DNA of 64,000 nt from Streptomyces sp. NBC_00490 (GTDB lineage Bacteria; Actinomycetota; Actinomycetes; Streptomycetales; Streptomycetaceae). This document shows, piece by piece, positions 15,979-25,259 of the stretch. Below the pieces are notes generated by a model that saw nothing but the letters and a program-made list of their open reading frames with translations, searched no databases and was not told the DNA's origin. The position numbers and the translations under genes were made by a program. Positions within the stretch are counted from its first letter, which is position 1. Each line of letters opens with the position of its first letter. The stretch is taken from positions 2,728,001-2,792,000 of the forward strand of contig NZ_CP107869.1 of NCBI RefSeq assembly GCF_036013645.1, read 5' to 3'.

Positions 15979-18216
15979 TCACAGGGCCGCGACGGTGGCC
16001 ACATTTACGGGTACGCCGTTGAGGACGGCGTTGCCCGACAGGGGGTCGAGCAGGCTGCCGTCGAGGAGCTGGTTGACGTTGACGCCGGGCTCCTTCAGGG
16101 CGTGGGTGAGCCGGGTGCCGGGCCGGTCGTGCCCCCAGCCGTGCGGCAGGCTCACCACGCCCGGGCGCACGCTGTCGGTGACCTCGGCCGGGGCGATCAC
16201 CTCTCCCCCGGCCCCCTTCACGCGTACGGCCGCCCCGTCCGCCACGCCGAGCCGCCCGGCGTCCTCGGGGTGGATGTGCAGGGTGCAGCGGTTGGTGCCG
16301 CCGGTGAGGGCGGGGACGTTGTGCATCCAGCTGTTGTTGGAGCGCAGATGCCGGCGCCCGACGAGGACGAGCCCCTCGGGACGCTCGGCGAGGGCCTGCC
16401 GCAGCCGCGGCAGATCGTCGACGATCGGCTGGGCCAGCAGCTCGACCTTGCCGCTGCGCGTCTTCAGCGGCTGCGGCAGCCGCGACGCGAGCGGTCCGAG
16501 GTCGATGCCGTGCGGATGCGCCAGCAGCCGCTCCAGGGTCAGCCCGTCCGGCCGTACGCCGAACCCGTCGCCGTACGGGCCGAGGCGCAGCATCATGTCG
16601 AGCCGTCGCTCGGGGCCGCTGACTCCGGTGAGCTGTGCGGCGAGTTCCTTCGGGTCGCGGCCGTGCACCGGGGACCACGACTCCTTGACCGCCTTGCCGA
16701 GGGTCTGCCCGATGACCAGGTCGTCGACGGCCGACGGGTCGGCGCCGTGCATACCGGTCGCGGCGAGGACCAGCCGGGCCAGGATCTCGGTCTCCGCCAT
16801 CCGGCCGGGCTCCAGGGGGACCGCGGGGCGGTTGTAGCGGACCTGGTTGCGGACGGCGAGGGTGTTGAAGGCGAAGTCGTGGTGCGGGCTCTGGGAGGGC
16901 GGGGGCGGCGGCAGGACGACGTCGGCGTGGCGCGAGGTCTCGTTGAGATAGGGGTCGACGCTGACCATGAAGTCGAGCGAGTCGAGCGCCTTGTCGAGCC
17001 GGTCGCCGTCGGGCACGGACAGCACGGGGTTGGCGGCCACGGCGATGAGCGCCCGGATCGGCTCGCCCTCCTCGGTCGCGGTGTCGATCTCCTCGGCGAG
17101 CGCGGAGATCGGCAGCTCGCCCTTCGCCTCGGGGTGCCGGCTCACTCGGGAGTGCCAGCGGCCGAGCGCGAAGCCGTGGCTCGGTCCGGCGGGCCGGGGC
17201 GTCCGGTCGGTGGCGGCCTGCGGGAAGAGCGCGCCGCCGGGGCGGTCGAGGTTGCCGGTGAGGATGTTCAGTACGTCGACCAGCCAGCTGGCGAGGGTGC
17301 CGTGCGGGACGGTGCAGCTGCCGATGCGGGCGTAGACGGCGGCGGTGGGGGCGGCGGCGAGTTCGCGGGCCAGGGTGCGGATGGTGCCGGCGTCGATGTC
17401 ACAGGCTCCGGCGACGGCCTCGGGGGTGAAGTCCTCCAGTTCCCGCGGGAGTTCGTCGAGGCCCAGGAGGTGCGGGGCCAGCTCCCCGGTGTCCACGAGG
17501 TCTTCCTCGAACAGCACGTACGCCATCGCCGCCAGCAGCAGCGCGTCCGTACCGGGGCGGATCGCGAGGTGACGGTCGGCGAGCTTGGCCGTGCGGGTAC
17601 GGCGGGGGTCGATGACGGTGAGGGTGCCGCCGCGGGCCTTGAGCGCCTTGAGCTTGCCGGGGAAGTCGGGGGCGGTGCACAGACTGCCGTTGGACTCCAG
17701 GGGGTTGGCGCCGATCAGCAGCAGATGGTCGGTGTGGTCCAGGTCCGGCACGGGGATCGCGTTGGCGTCTCCGAAGAGCAGCCCGCTGGAGACGTGCTTG
17801 GGCATCTGGTCGACCGTGGAGGCGGTGAAGACGCTGCGGGTGCCGAGGCCGGCGAGCAGGACGGGCGGGTAGAGGGCGCCGGCCATGGTGTGGACGTTGG
17901 GGTTGCCGAGGACGGCGCCCACGGCGTTCGGCCCGTACCGCTCGACGATCGGCCGCAGCCCCGCGGCCACCGCGTCGAACGCCTCCTCCCAGCTGGCCTC
18001 GCGCAGCTCGCCGTCCTCGCGTACGAGCGGGGTGCGCAGCCGGTCGGGGTCACCGTCGACGGCACCGAAGGACGCGCCCTTGGGGCAGATGAACCCCTTG
18101 CTGAAGACATCGTCGCGGTCACCGCGGGCGCCGGTGACCCGGGTCCCCTCGATGGTGAGCGTCAGGCCGCAGGTGGCCTCGCACAGGGGGCAGATACGCA
18201 GGGCGGTGCGGGACAC
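15979..18216 (-). CDS. Molybdopterin-dependent oxidoreductase, 4Fe-4S type
   Basis: A 745-residue DMSO-reductase-superfamily enzyme, similar in size to assimilatory nitrate reductase and formate dehydrogenase catalytic subunits. The N-terminal 4Fe-4S site is Cys9, Cys12, Cys16 and Cys44 (CPLCEATC ... GFICPKG). Molybdopterin-binding motifs follow: GANPLESN and VIDPRRTRTA. The C-terminal dinucleotide-binding domain carries LRSNNSWMHN and LPHGWGHDRPG. There is no twin-arginine signal, so it should be cytoplasmic. No electron-transfer partner or cofactor gene lies beside it, and the substrate is unknown. A perfect TACCG-N2-CGGTA palindrome lies 39 bp upstream. Confidence 0.9.
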   Translation of the reverse strand: MSRTALRICPLCEATCGLTLTIEGTRVTGARGDRDDVFSKGFICPKGASFGAVDGDPDRLRTPLVREDGELREASWEEAFDAVAAGLRPIVERYGPNAVGAVLGNPNVHTMAGALYPPVLLAGLGTRSVFTASTVDQMPKHVSSGLLFGDANAIPVPDLDHTDHLLLIGANPLESNGSLCTAPDFPGKLKALKARGGTLTVIDPRRTRTAKLADRHLAIRPGTDALLLAAMAYVLFEEDLVDTGELAPHLLGLDELPRELEDFTPEAVAGACDIDAGTIRTLARELAAAPTAAVYARIGSCTVPHGTLASWLVDVLNILTGNLDRPGGALFPQAATDRTPRPAGPSHGFALGRWHSRVSRHPEAKGELPISALAEEIDTATEEGEPIRALIAVAANPVLSVPDGDRLDKALDSLDFMVSVDPYLNETSRHADVVLPPPPPSQSPHHDFAFNTLAVRNQVRYNRPAVPLEPGRMAETEILARLVLAATGMHGADPSAVDDLVIGQTLGKAVKESWSPVHGRDPKELAAQLTGVSGPERRLDMMLRLGPYGDGFGVRPDGLTLERLLAHPHGIDLGPLASRLPQPLKTRSGKVELLAQPIVDDLPRLRQALAERPEGLVLVGRRHLRSNNSWMHNVPALTGGTNRCTLHIHPEDAGRLGVADGAAVRVKGAGGEVIAPAEVTDSVRPGVVSLPHGWGHDRPGTRLTHALKEPGVNVNQLLDGSLLDPLSGNAVLNGVPVNVATVAAL

Positions 18217-18255
18217 GGGTCCTCCTGGGGGCGACGGTGCCTGTTCCGGCGAGGA

Positions 18256-18267
18256 TACCGACCGGTA
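18256..18267. promoter_or_regulatory. TACCGACCGGTA palindrome upstream of the oxidoreductase gene
   Basis: A perfect 5-2-5 inverted repeat in the promoter region of the molybdopterin oxidoreductase gene. Its form is typical of TetR-family operators. The neighbouring TetR gene (18365-18982) transcribes toward it and is the obvious candidate binder. Confidence 0.55.
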
Positions 18268-18364
18268 GGCATGGAGGGGAGGGGGTGCGGGGGTGAGGTC
18301 GGAAAACGGCGAGCTGTCGTGCGGCGGCGGTCAGCCGAAGAGGATCACGCCGTTGCGGTGCCGT

Positions 18365-18982
18365 TCAGTCCAGCACCCGCGCCAAATACGCCCGCAGCAT
18401 CTCCCGGGCCTCCGCGATGACCCGCTCGTCCCCCTCCGGAGCCACCCGGAAGGCCAGGTGGACGAGGGTGTCGGCCGTTTCCACGGCGATCAGGAAGGTG
18501 CGCCGCAGGTCCTCGTCCGGCTCGCGGTCGATGTATCCGGAGAGGAGGTCGGTGAGGCGGTCGGCGACGCGGTGGTTCGGTTCGGCGTGGCGGGCGCCGA
18601 CCGGGATCTGGTTGCCGAAGTCGACGAGGGAGAAGCCGGGGGCGGTGCGTTTCATGGCGAGGTACTCGTCGAGGACCGCGTCCATCGCGGCTCGCCAGCC
18701 GCCGCCCGTGGCCTCCTTGAGGCGCTCGGTGACACGGGCGGTGAACCGTTCGAGGTTGCGCTGGGCGAGGGCGTCGGCCATCTGCCGCTTGTTGCCGAAG
18801 AAGCGGTAGACGGAGCCGATGGGGACGCCCGCGCGCTGGGCGACGGCCCGGGTGCTCAGGTCGTCGTAGCCGACCTCGTCGAGGAGGTCGGCGCAGGCGT
18901 CGAGGATCCTGGTCAGCCGTTCGGCACTGCGCCGCTGCACGGGCGCTCTGCGTAGCGATGTCGCGTCGGGCACGGACGTCAT
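18365..18982 (-). CDS. TetR-family regulator
   Basis: A 205-residue TetR protein. The helix-turn-helix lies at about residues 18-66: AERLTRILDACADLLDEVGY, then TRAVAQRAGVPIGSVYRFFG. The C-terminal domain is helical, with YLARVLD at the end, and gives no ligand clue. The start ATG overlaps the lipoprotein stop codon as ATGA (18979-18982), so the two genes are translationally coupled. It sits upstream of the molybdopterin oxidoreductase gene on the same strand with a 148-bp gap holding a TACCG/CGGTA palindrome, which makes it a plausible local repressor of that enzyme. Confidence 0.9.
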   Translation of the reverse strand: MTSVPDATSLRRAPVQRRSAERLTRILDACADLLDEVGYDDLSTRAVAQRAGVPIGSVYRFFGNKRQMADALAQRNLERFTARVTERLKEATGGGWRAAMDAVLDEYLAMKRTAPGFSLVDFGNQIPVGARHAEPNHRVADRLTDLLSGYIDREPDEDLRRTFLIAVETADTLVHLAFRVAPEGDERVIAEAREMLRAYLARVLD

Positions 18983-19575
18983 GATGCCTGTCCGCCGCGG
19001 TCCGGTGAACCTCGCCCCCCGGTACGAAGACGGTCGGCCGGTGCACTCAGTGCGGACGGTCCCGCGGTGGCCTCGGTGCCCGACGCCGTGATGTCGGCCG
19101 CGCTCTCGACGGGTTCGCCGTCGACGACCCACACGGTGCCGTCGTCGGCGTGCAGCCGTGCGGTGACGGTGTGCGTGCCGCGGGGGACGAGGTCGGCGGG
19201 GATGTGGCACTCGGGGGTGCGCAGCCGGGAGACGAGGGTGCCGTCCACGAAGAGGTACACCAGGCCGCGGCCCTTGACCGCCTTCGGCTTCGTGCCGGGC
19301 GGGGAGAAGCGGAAGTTCTCCACGCTCAGGTGCACGTCCCAGCTGTCGTCGTCGTCCGGCAGCACCTCGATGTCCACCTCGGGCGCGTTCTCGTCGTCCA
19401 CCTCGCGGTAGTGACGCCCGTCCTCGTCGGTGTCGTCGAGGACCTTGCCCACCGGCGACGGCGACACCGCGCTGTTCTCCTGTTCCCGCGCATGATCGGA
19501 ACCGCAGCTCGCGGTTCCGGCCCACAGAAGGACACAGACCGCGAGCGCGGCCGGCAGCGTCCGCGTCCACGACAT
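18979..19575 (-). CDS. Putative secreted lipoprotein, unknown function
   Basis: A 198-residue exported protein I do not recognise. The N-terminus has a hydrophobic helix followed by GTASCGSD, a lipobox-like site at Cys24, although Thr at -3 is not the commonest residue. The mature part is very acidic (VLPDDDDSWDVHLS) and beta-rich, with a possible immunoglobulin-like fold around residues 75-165 (RGTHTVTARLHADDGT). The C-terminal 35 residues are low-complexity. I chose the ATG at 19575; the frame is open to 19701 with no signal sequence. It is the first gene of a two-gene operon with the TetR regulator. A 7-bp-stem hairpin at 19631-19650 lies in its leader region. Confidence 0.75.
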   Translation of the reverse strand: MSWTRTLPAALAVCVLLWAGTASCGSDHAREQENSAVSPSPVGKVLDDTDEDGRHYREVDDENAPEVDIEVLPDDDDSWDVHLSVENFRFSPPGTKPKAVKGRGLVYLFVDGTLVSRLRTPECHIPADLVPRGTHTVTARLHADDGTVWVVDGEPVESAADITASGTEATAGPSALSAPADRLRTGGRGSPDRGGQAS

Positions 19576-19701
19576 GCCCGGGAGACTAGAACAACGCTCC
19601 GAAAGCCGAATCCCCCTTGAGTCTGGTTCTCCTCCTCCCTGATGAGGAGGCCCACCGCCGAAAGCACCCCCCACGGCCCTCTTGCGCCCACGAAACCGCA
19701 A

Positions 19702-19721
19702 TCCTACGGTGATACATAGGA
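19702..19721. promoter_or_regulatory. TCCTA-N10-TAGGA inverted repeat in the hmgA promoter
   Basis: A 5-10-5 inverted repeat 24 bp upstream of the hmgA start. It may be an operator, for example for the GntR-type regulator encoded just downstream of hmgA; no second copy is seen before that regulator's own gene. Confidence 0.4.
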
Positions 19722-19744
19722 ATCAGAGTCGCAAGGGAGCGATC

Positions 19745-21061
<1,317 letters not shown>

Positions 21062-21122
21062 CCTCGTTCGCCTACGGGGCGCGCCGTTGCACTGATCGTC
21101 GGCGACCGGTACGGATAGCCCC

Positions 21123-21872
21123 GTGACCTCCTTCGCGCCGGACTCGATCGTCCTGAACCGCAAGCTGCCGCTCTGGTACCAGGTCTCGCAGTCACTGCGT
21201 GCCTCGATACTCGGCCGCTCGCCCCAGGATCCGCTGCGGCTGCCCACCGAGGAGCAGCTGGCGGGCCATTACGGGGTGAGCGTGCTGACCATGCGGCAGG
21301 CGCTGAAGGAGCTGGAGGACGAGGGGCTGATCTCGCGCCATCGCAGGCGCGGCACGTTCATCGAGCCGGATGCGCTGCGCGGCGCCCCGGTCCGGCTGCT
21401 CGGCTCGGTGGACGCGATCGTGGCCCAGCAGTCGGGCATGGTCACAGAACTGCTCGACCACGGCCGGGGTCCCGTTCCACCCGAACTCGCCGAGTATTTC
21501 CCGGACCTGGGCGAGGTGGCGACGTACCACCGCCTGCGGGGCGACGAGAAGACGGGCGAGCCGACCAATCACGCCCGCAACTGGATCCGCCCCGAACTCG
21601 GCGCGCGCGTCGACCTGCACGACCTGGTCCGCTGGCCGATGACCAAGGTGCTGCGGGATGTCGTCGGGGCGGACATCAGCCGCATCACGGACACGGTGGA
21701 GGCGCGTCTCGCGGACCCGGAGACGGCTCGGCTGCTCCAAGTGCCGCTGCTGAGCCCGATCCTGCACTACACAGGCGTGACGTACGACGGGGAGGGACGG
21801 GTGCTGGACGTGGCGGTGATCCACTACCGCGGCGACCGCTTCTCCTTCACGGTGACCCTGGAAGCCAACTGA
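21123..21872 (+). CDS. GntR-family regulator, HutC/UTRA subfamily
   Basis: A 249-residue regulator. The N-terminal GntR winged helix covers about residues 10-80 (PLWYQVSQSLRASIL, LPTEEQLAGHYGVSVLTMRQ, RHRRRGTFIEP). The C-terminal UTRA ligand-binding domain covers about 95-245, ending HYRGDRFSFTVTLEAN. UTRA domains of HutC type bind small metabolites such as urocanate; sitting 61 bp behind hmgA, this one could sense a tyrosine-pathway intermediate, which is inference. The GTG start at 21123 lies close behind a GATAGC-like -10, so the message may be leaderless. Confidence 0.9.
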   Translation: MTSFAPDSIVLNRKLPLWYQVSQSLRASILGRSPQDPLRLPTEEQLAGHYGVSVLTMRQALKELEDEGLISRHRRRGTFIEPDALRGAPVRLLGSVDAIVAQQSGMVTELLDHGRGPVPPELAEYFPDLGEVATYHRLRGDEKTGEPTNHARNWIRPELGARVDLHDLVRWPMTKVLRDVVGADISRITDTVEARLADPETARLLQVPLLSPILHYTGVTYDGEGRVLDVAVIHYRGDRFSFTVTLEAN

Positions 21873-21898
21873 CCCGTGTGTCATCGCCAAGTCGTACG

Positions 21899-23056
21899 AT
21901 GCCCAGCGTGACGCACGACGACGCTCCGCTGCTCGCGGACCTCATGCCGTGGTCCGTCGCACCGCCGCGGCTCGGCCGGGGGTGGCCGACGGGCCCCGAC
22001 CCGGCATCCCTGAAAGCCCGCTGGGACGCCCTGCTGAAGGCCGAGGGCCCGGACAGGGAGGCCCTGTTCGAGCCGACGCGCTCGCGCACCCTGCGCTCCG
22101 CGGTGGGGCAGCTGCCGGGGCGGACGGCCGGCACGGAGAAGCTTGCCCGCGCGGCCGGGCCCTGCGCCGAGCCGGTACGCGTCCTGCACGCCCCCTTCGA
22201 CGAGCACTGGCTGATCCCCGACCACCGGCTGATCGACACGGCCCGGCCCGAGTTGTGGCGGGTGGCGGACGAGCACCAGGTCTTCGTCGCGGAGACCGCA
22301 GGCGGCCCCGGCCCCGTGCTGGTCGCCACGCCCCTGCTCCCACTGCTCCGCCCCGGCCGCGTCCGCCCCCTGTACCGGCGGCCTGGCGGGGTGGAGCCCA
22401 ACCTGACACCGGGTCTGCCGGAGTACCTGGGCGAACGGCTGGGACGCTCCGTGACGCCGTCGGACGTCCTCGCCTGGACCCTGACGGCCGTACGTCCGGA
22501 CCTCGCCGTCCCCCTCACCGACGACCCCGAGCTCTGGGCGCTCGGCACCGAACTGGGCCACCGTCTCCTGTGGCTCATGCGCCGCGACGGCGACCGTCCC
22601 AAGCTCCCCGGCGGCCGCCGCCCCTACGTCCGCGCCCCGCTGCCGTCCCGCCCGCTCGGCCTCCACTACGACCGCGACGAGGAGACCCTGCACCTCGACG
22701 AGGGCCGCATCTCCCCCGTGCCCCCGGAGGCCTGGGACTTCGAGGTCAACGGCGTACGTGTCCTGGAGGAGTGGTTCACGGCGAGGACGGCGGAGCCGGA
22801 GCCCGGCACCCTGTCGGCGATCCGCCCGGCGACCTGGCCCCAGACCTGGACGTCGGAGCTGCTGGAACTGATCACGATCCTGGCGCTGACCGCGGAAGTG
22901 ACCCGGCGGCAGGCCGAGTTGACGGTGACGGCACGGATCACGGCGACGGACCTGCGCAAGGCGGGGGTGTTCCCGGTACCGGAGACAGCACGCAGACCGG
23001 CCTCGGTGCTGGACCATCACGAGGAGGGCCCGGAAGGCCAGTTGGGGCTGCTGTAG
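21899..23056 (+). CDS. Orphan type ISP restriction-modification C-terminal-domain protein
   Basis: A 385-residue protein that resembles the C-terminal (coupler/target-recognition) region of type ISP restriction-modification enzymes: VRVLHAPFDEHWLIPDHRLI, RPELWRVADEHQVFV, LTPGLPEYLGERLG and DFEVNGVRVLEEWF. The helicase, nuclease and methyltransferase domains of the full 1500-residue enzymes are absent, and no such genes are adjacent. Stand-alone copies are common in Streptomyces; their role is unknown and need not be DNA restriction. Starts at 21878 (GTG), 21899 (ATG) and 21908 (GTG) are in frame; TACGAT at 21895-21900 would suit a leaderless message from 21908. Confidence 0.8.
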   Translation: MPSVTHDDAPLLADLMPWSVAPPRLGRGWPTGPDPASLKARWDALLKAEGPDREALFEPTRSRTLRSAVGQLPGRTAGTEKLARAAGPCAEPVRVLHAPFDEHWLIPDHRLIDTARPELWRVADEHQVFVAETAGGPGPVLVATPLLPLLRPGRVRPLYRRPGGVEPNLTPGLPEYLGERLGRSVTPSDVLAWTLTAVRPDLAVPLTDDPELWALGTELGHRLLWLMRRDGDRPKLPGGRRPYVRAPLPSRPLGLHYDRDEETLHLDEGRISPVPPEAWDFEVNGVRVLEEWFTARTAEPEPGTLSAIRPATWPQTWTSELLELITILALTAEVTRRQAELTVTARITATDLRKAGVFPVPETARRPASVLDHHEEGPEGQLGLL

Positions 23057-23268
23057 CCCACCCGGGGCGTGACGTGGGAGCGTTCGCGAGCCCGACTGAC
23101 GGGCTCTGCCGGTGGGTTCGAGCGGGGTGGGGTGGAGGGTGTACCCGCGCCCGATGGACGTACCTGGCGCTGCCGCGTGCCGTGGGGATGACGGACGACG
23201 GGGTCGCGGCAGGGCGCCGGGGCGGTACGGCCGGCCGGGCGCGGGTCGAGAACGCCTGAGCGTGCGGG

Positions 23269-23538
23269 CTAGCGCCCGCCGAACAGCGACCGGCGCAGTC
23301 GACGCAGCGGAGCGAAGAGCGAGACGCGACGGACGCGCGCACCCCTGTCGCTGCGACCTTGCGCGGGCTCACGGGCGGTCAGCTCACGCATCAGTGACGT
23401 CGCCTCGGCCGCCTCGCGCTGCGGGACGACAGGGCCGCCCAGCACCGAGAGATGGCGGTCGAGCCGCGAACTGGTCGCGCTGCTCCCGCAGGTGATCGCA
23501 GGGACCCTCGCCCTGCTGCGCACTGTTATCTGTTCCAT
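23269..23538 (-). CDS. Small basic hypothetical protein
   Basis: An 89-residue protein of unknown function. GGGGAG 4 bp before the ATG at 23538 supports translation. The sequence is rich in Arg and Ser, with a mid-part DRHLSVLGGPVVPQREAAEA that reads like an ordered segment and a C-terminal basic amphipathic end APLRRLRRSLFGGR. It has no signal peptide or membrane helix. It lies alone between the type-ISP protein gene (convergent) and the anti-sigma gene. The 212-bp gap on its right-hand downstream side (23057-23268) holds nothing I can support. Confidence 0.6.
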   Translation of the reverse strand: MEQITVRSRARVPAITCGSSATSSRLDRHLSVLGGPVVPQREAAEATSLMRELTAREPAQGRSDRGARVRRVSLFAPLRRLRRSLFGGR

Positions 23539-23664
23539 GTCACTCCCCACCCGTACGAGTCCACCCGGCCCGGGCAGGGTAACCCTATCGCCCCCTGGGG
23601 GCACTCGTGTATCGCGGTCACAGGATTCACCTTCCCCGTAAGGGCGTTGACGACCCCTCTGCGG

Positions 23665-24489
23665 TTACTCTCCGAATCCAACCGATTTCAGGGCGAGTTG
23701 GACAACCGGCTGGGTAGTGGGCTGCGCCGACCCCCCGTCAGGTTCGACGGTTACAGCCAGTGACGTGGCGGACTTGTCGAGACCGGACGTGACCAAGGGC
23801 GTGTCGGCAGCGAAGAGCCCGAGGGAGCGCGGTTGCGCGCCGGGGCGCATGAGCCACAACTGGTTCACGCTGTCGGCCGGGATGTCGTCGTATCCGCTGA
23901 GGGTGACCACCGCCTTCCCCTCCGATGCGGACGCCACCACTCCGATACTGCGGCCCCGCGCGTCCTTGCCGGTGCTCGCCCGGGCGTCGGGAGCTGCGAG
24001 AACGTGGGCGATCTCACTCGACCGAACCCGCTCGGCGTTCAGCTGGTCCCGGGTGTCGTTCGCCTGAACGGCGAACAGGGAGGCGACCACGAGGGCCGCG
24101 GCGGCCGTGGCGGTGGCGAACGGCACGAACAGGGGGCGGCGCTCCCGGGGCGCACGGGTGCGCGCGGGTGGTGCCTGTGTGCCCCAGACGTGCGGCGGCA
24201 GCTGTGGCTCGTGCACCCGCCGGGGTTGCGCCCGCACGGGTTCCTGCGCGGTGGTGCGGACGGCGGCCAGGACCCGGTCGCGCATCGCGGCCGGCGCCGG
24301 GACGGCCATCGACCAGGCGAGGCGTACGGCGTCCTCGGTCAGGGCGCGGACCTCGGCGGCGCAGACCGGACAGCCCCTCACGTGCTTCTCGAAGCGGACC
24401 CGCTCGGCGGGCTCCAGGGCGTCGAGCGCGTAGGGCGCGGCCAGGGAATGCGGGTCGTCGCGGCGGAGCAGTTTGTCGAGGAGGCTCAC
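23665..24489 (-). CDS. Zinc-binding anti-sigma factor (RskA-like)
   Basis: A 274-residue membrane anti-sigma factor. The cytoplasmic N-terminus has the zinc anti-sigma motif His-x3-Cys-x2-Cys in EKHVRGCPVCAAEV (about residues 38-51). One membrane helix follows (about 118-140, FATATAAAALVVASLFAVQA), then an extracytoplasmic RskA-type domain ending in VNQLWLMRPGAQPRSLGLF. It would hold the ECF sigma factor inactive until membrane proteolysis. The GTG start overlaps the sigma stop as GTGA (24486-24489), showing translational coupling. Confidence 0.92.
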   Translation of the reverse strand: MSLLDKLLRRDDPHSLAAPYALDALEPAERVRFEKHVRGCPVCAAEVRALTEDAVRLAWSMAVPAPAAMRDRVLAAVRTTAQEPVRAQPRRVHEPQLPPHVWGTQAPPARTRAPRERRPLFVPFATATAAAALVVASLFAVQANDTRDQLNAERVRSSEIAHVLAAPDARASTGKDARGRSIGVVASASEGKAVVTLSGYDDIPADSVNQLWLMRPGAQPRSLGLFAADTPLVTSGLDKSATSLAVTVEPDGGSAQPTTQPVVQLALKSVGFGE

Positions 24490-25028
24490 GCCACACCTCC
24501 CATGCACTCGCGCATCCGGGTGAGTCCGTCGCGCATACGGGTCTTGACCGTGCCCAGGGGCAGCGAGAGCCGCTCGGCCACTTCACGGTACGTGTAGCCG
24601 TCGTAGTAGGCGAGGGTGACGGACTGGCGCTGGAGCTCGGTGAGCCGTTCCAGACAGCGGCGCACCCACTCGCGCTCGAGTCCGGCCTCGACCTCCTCGG
24701 TGACGTGGTCGAAGGCGGGGCCGTTCGCCCGCCGGGCCACCCGCAGCTCGCGCTCGCCGGCGGCGCGGGCGCTGCGCACCCGGTCGACGGCGCGGCGGTG
24801 GGCGAGGGTGAGGACCCAGGACAGGGCGCTGCCCCGGCCGGGGTCGAACCGCGCGGCGGACCGCCAGATCTCGAGCAGCACCTCCTGGGCCACCTCCTCC
24901 GACTGCGCCGGATCCCGCACCACCCGGCGCACCAGCCCGAACACCGGCCCGGACACCAGTCCGTACAGCTCCTCGAATGCCTTCTGGTCCCCGCCCGCAA
25001 CGAGCACCAGAAGCTCGTCCGCCTCCAA
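24486..25028 (-). CDS. ECF sigma factor (SigK-like)
   Basis: A 180-residue extracytoplasmic-function sigma factor. Region 2 is at about residues 20-90 (FEELYGLVSGPVFGLVRRVV, AQSEEVAQEVLLEIW, WVLTLAHRRAVDRVRS). Region 4 is at about 118-175 (LTELQRQSVTLAYYDGYTYR, EVAERLSLPLGTVKTRMRDG). I take the TTG at 25028 because GGGAGG lies 5 bp upstream and region 2 begins soon after; the frame is open to 25097. It is cotranscribed with its RskA-like anti-sigma and divergent from the DUF4331 operon, its most likely target. Confidence 0.92.
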   Translation of the reverse strand: MEADELLVLVAGGDQKAFEELYGLVSGPVFGLVRRVVRDPAQSEEVAQEVLLEIWRSAARFDPGRGSALSWVLTLAHRRAVDRVRSARAAGERELRVARRANGPAFDHVTEEVEAGLEREWVRRCLERLTELQRQSVTLAYYDGYTYREVAERLSLPLGTVKTRMRDGLTRMRECMGGVA

Positions 25029-25259
25029 GTCGCCTCCCCCTCCCGCAAAACCGCATCTGGGCCGTCCGGCCCCCCGAGATATTCGCAACGAACCCACCTC
25101 CGGATGGGGTTACGGATCGGCGGGCCGAAAACGCGGGTCCCCGTTCGATGAAACATGATCCCGATTCCGCCGTAAGAACGTTTGGGATTCGACCAATCCG
25201 CACTGCCGACCGCTCCGAATCAGCGTTCGTCAGGCAAGTTGGGACTGAGGACGGACGGC
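25029..25259. promoter_or_regulatory. Divergent promoter region between sigma operon and DUF4331 operon
   Basis: 231 bp without a gene. CGACC at 25209 followed about 16 bp later by CGTTCG has the general form of a promoter for an ECF sigma factor in front of the DUF4331 gene, but a single example cannot prove it. A small TTCG-CAA-CGAA repeat lies at 25082-25092. Confidence 0.35.

Noticed and set aside
21899..23056. A complete restriction-modification or phage-defence island
   Set aside because: Only the C-terminal ISP-like part exists, with no methyltransferase, nuclease or mobility gene adjacent.
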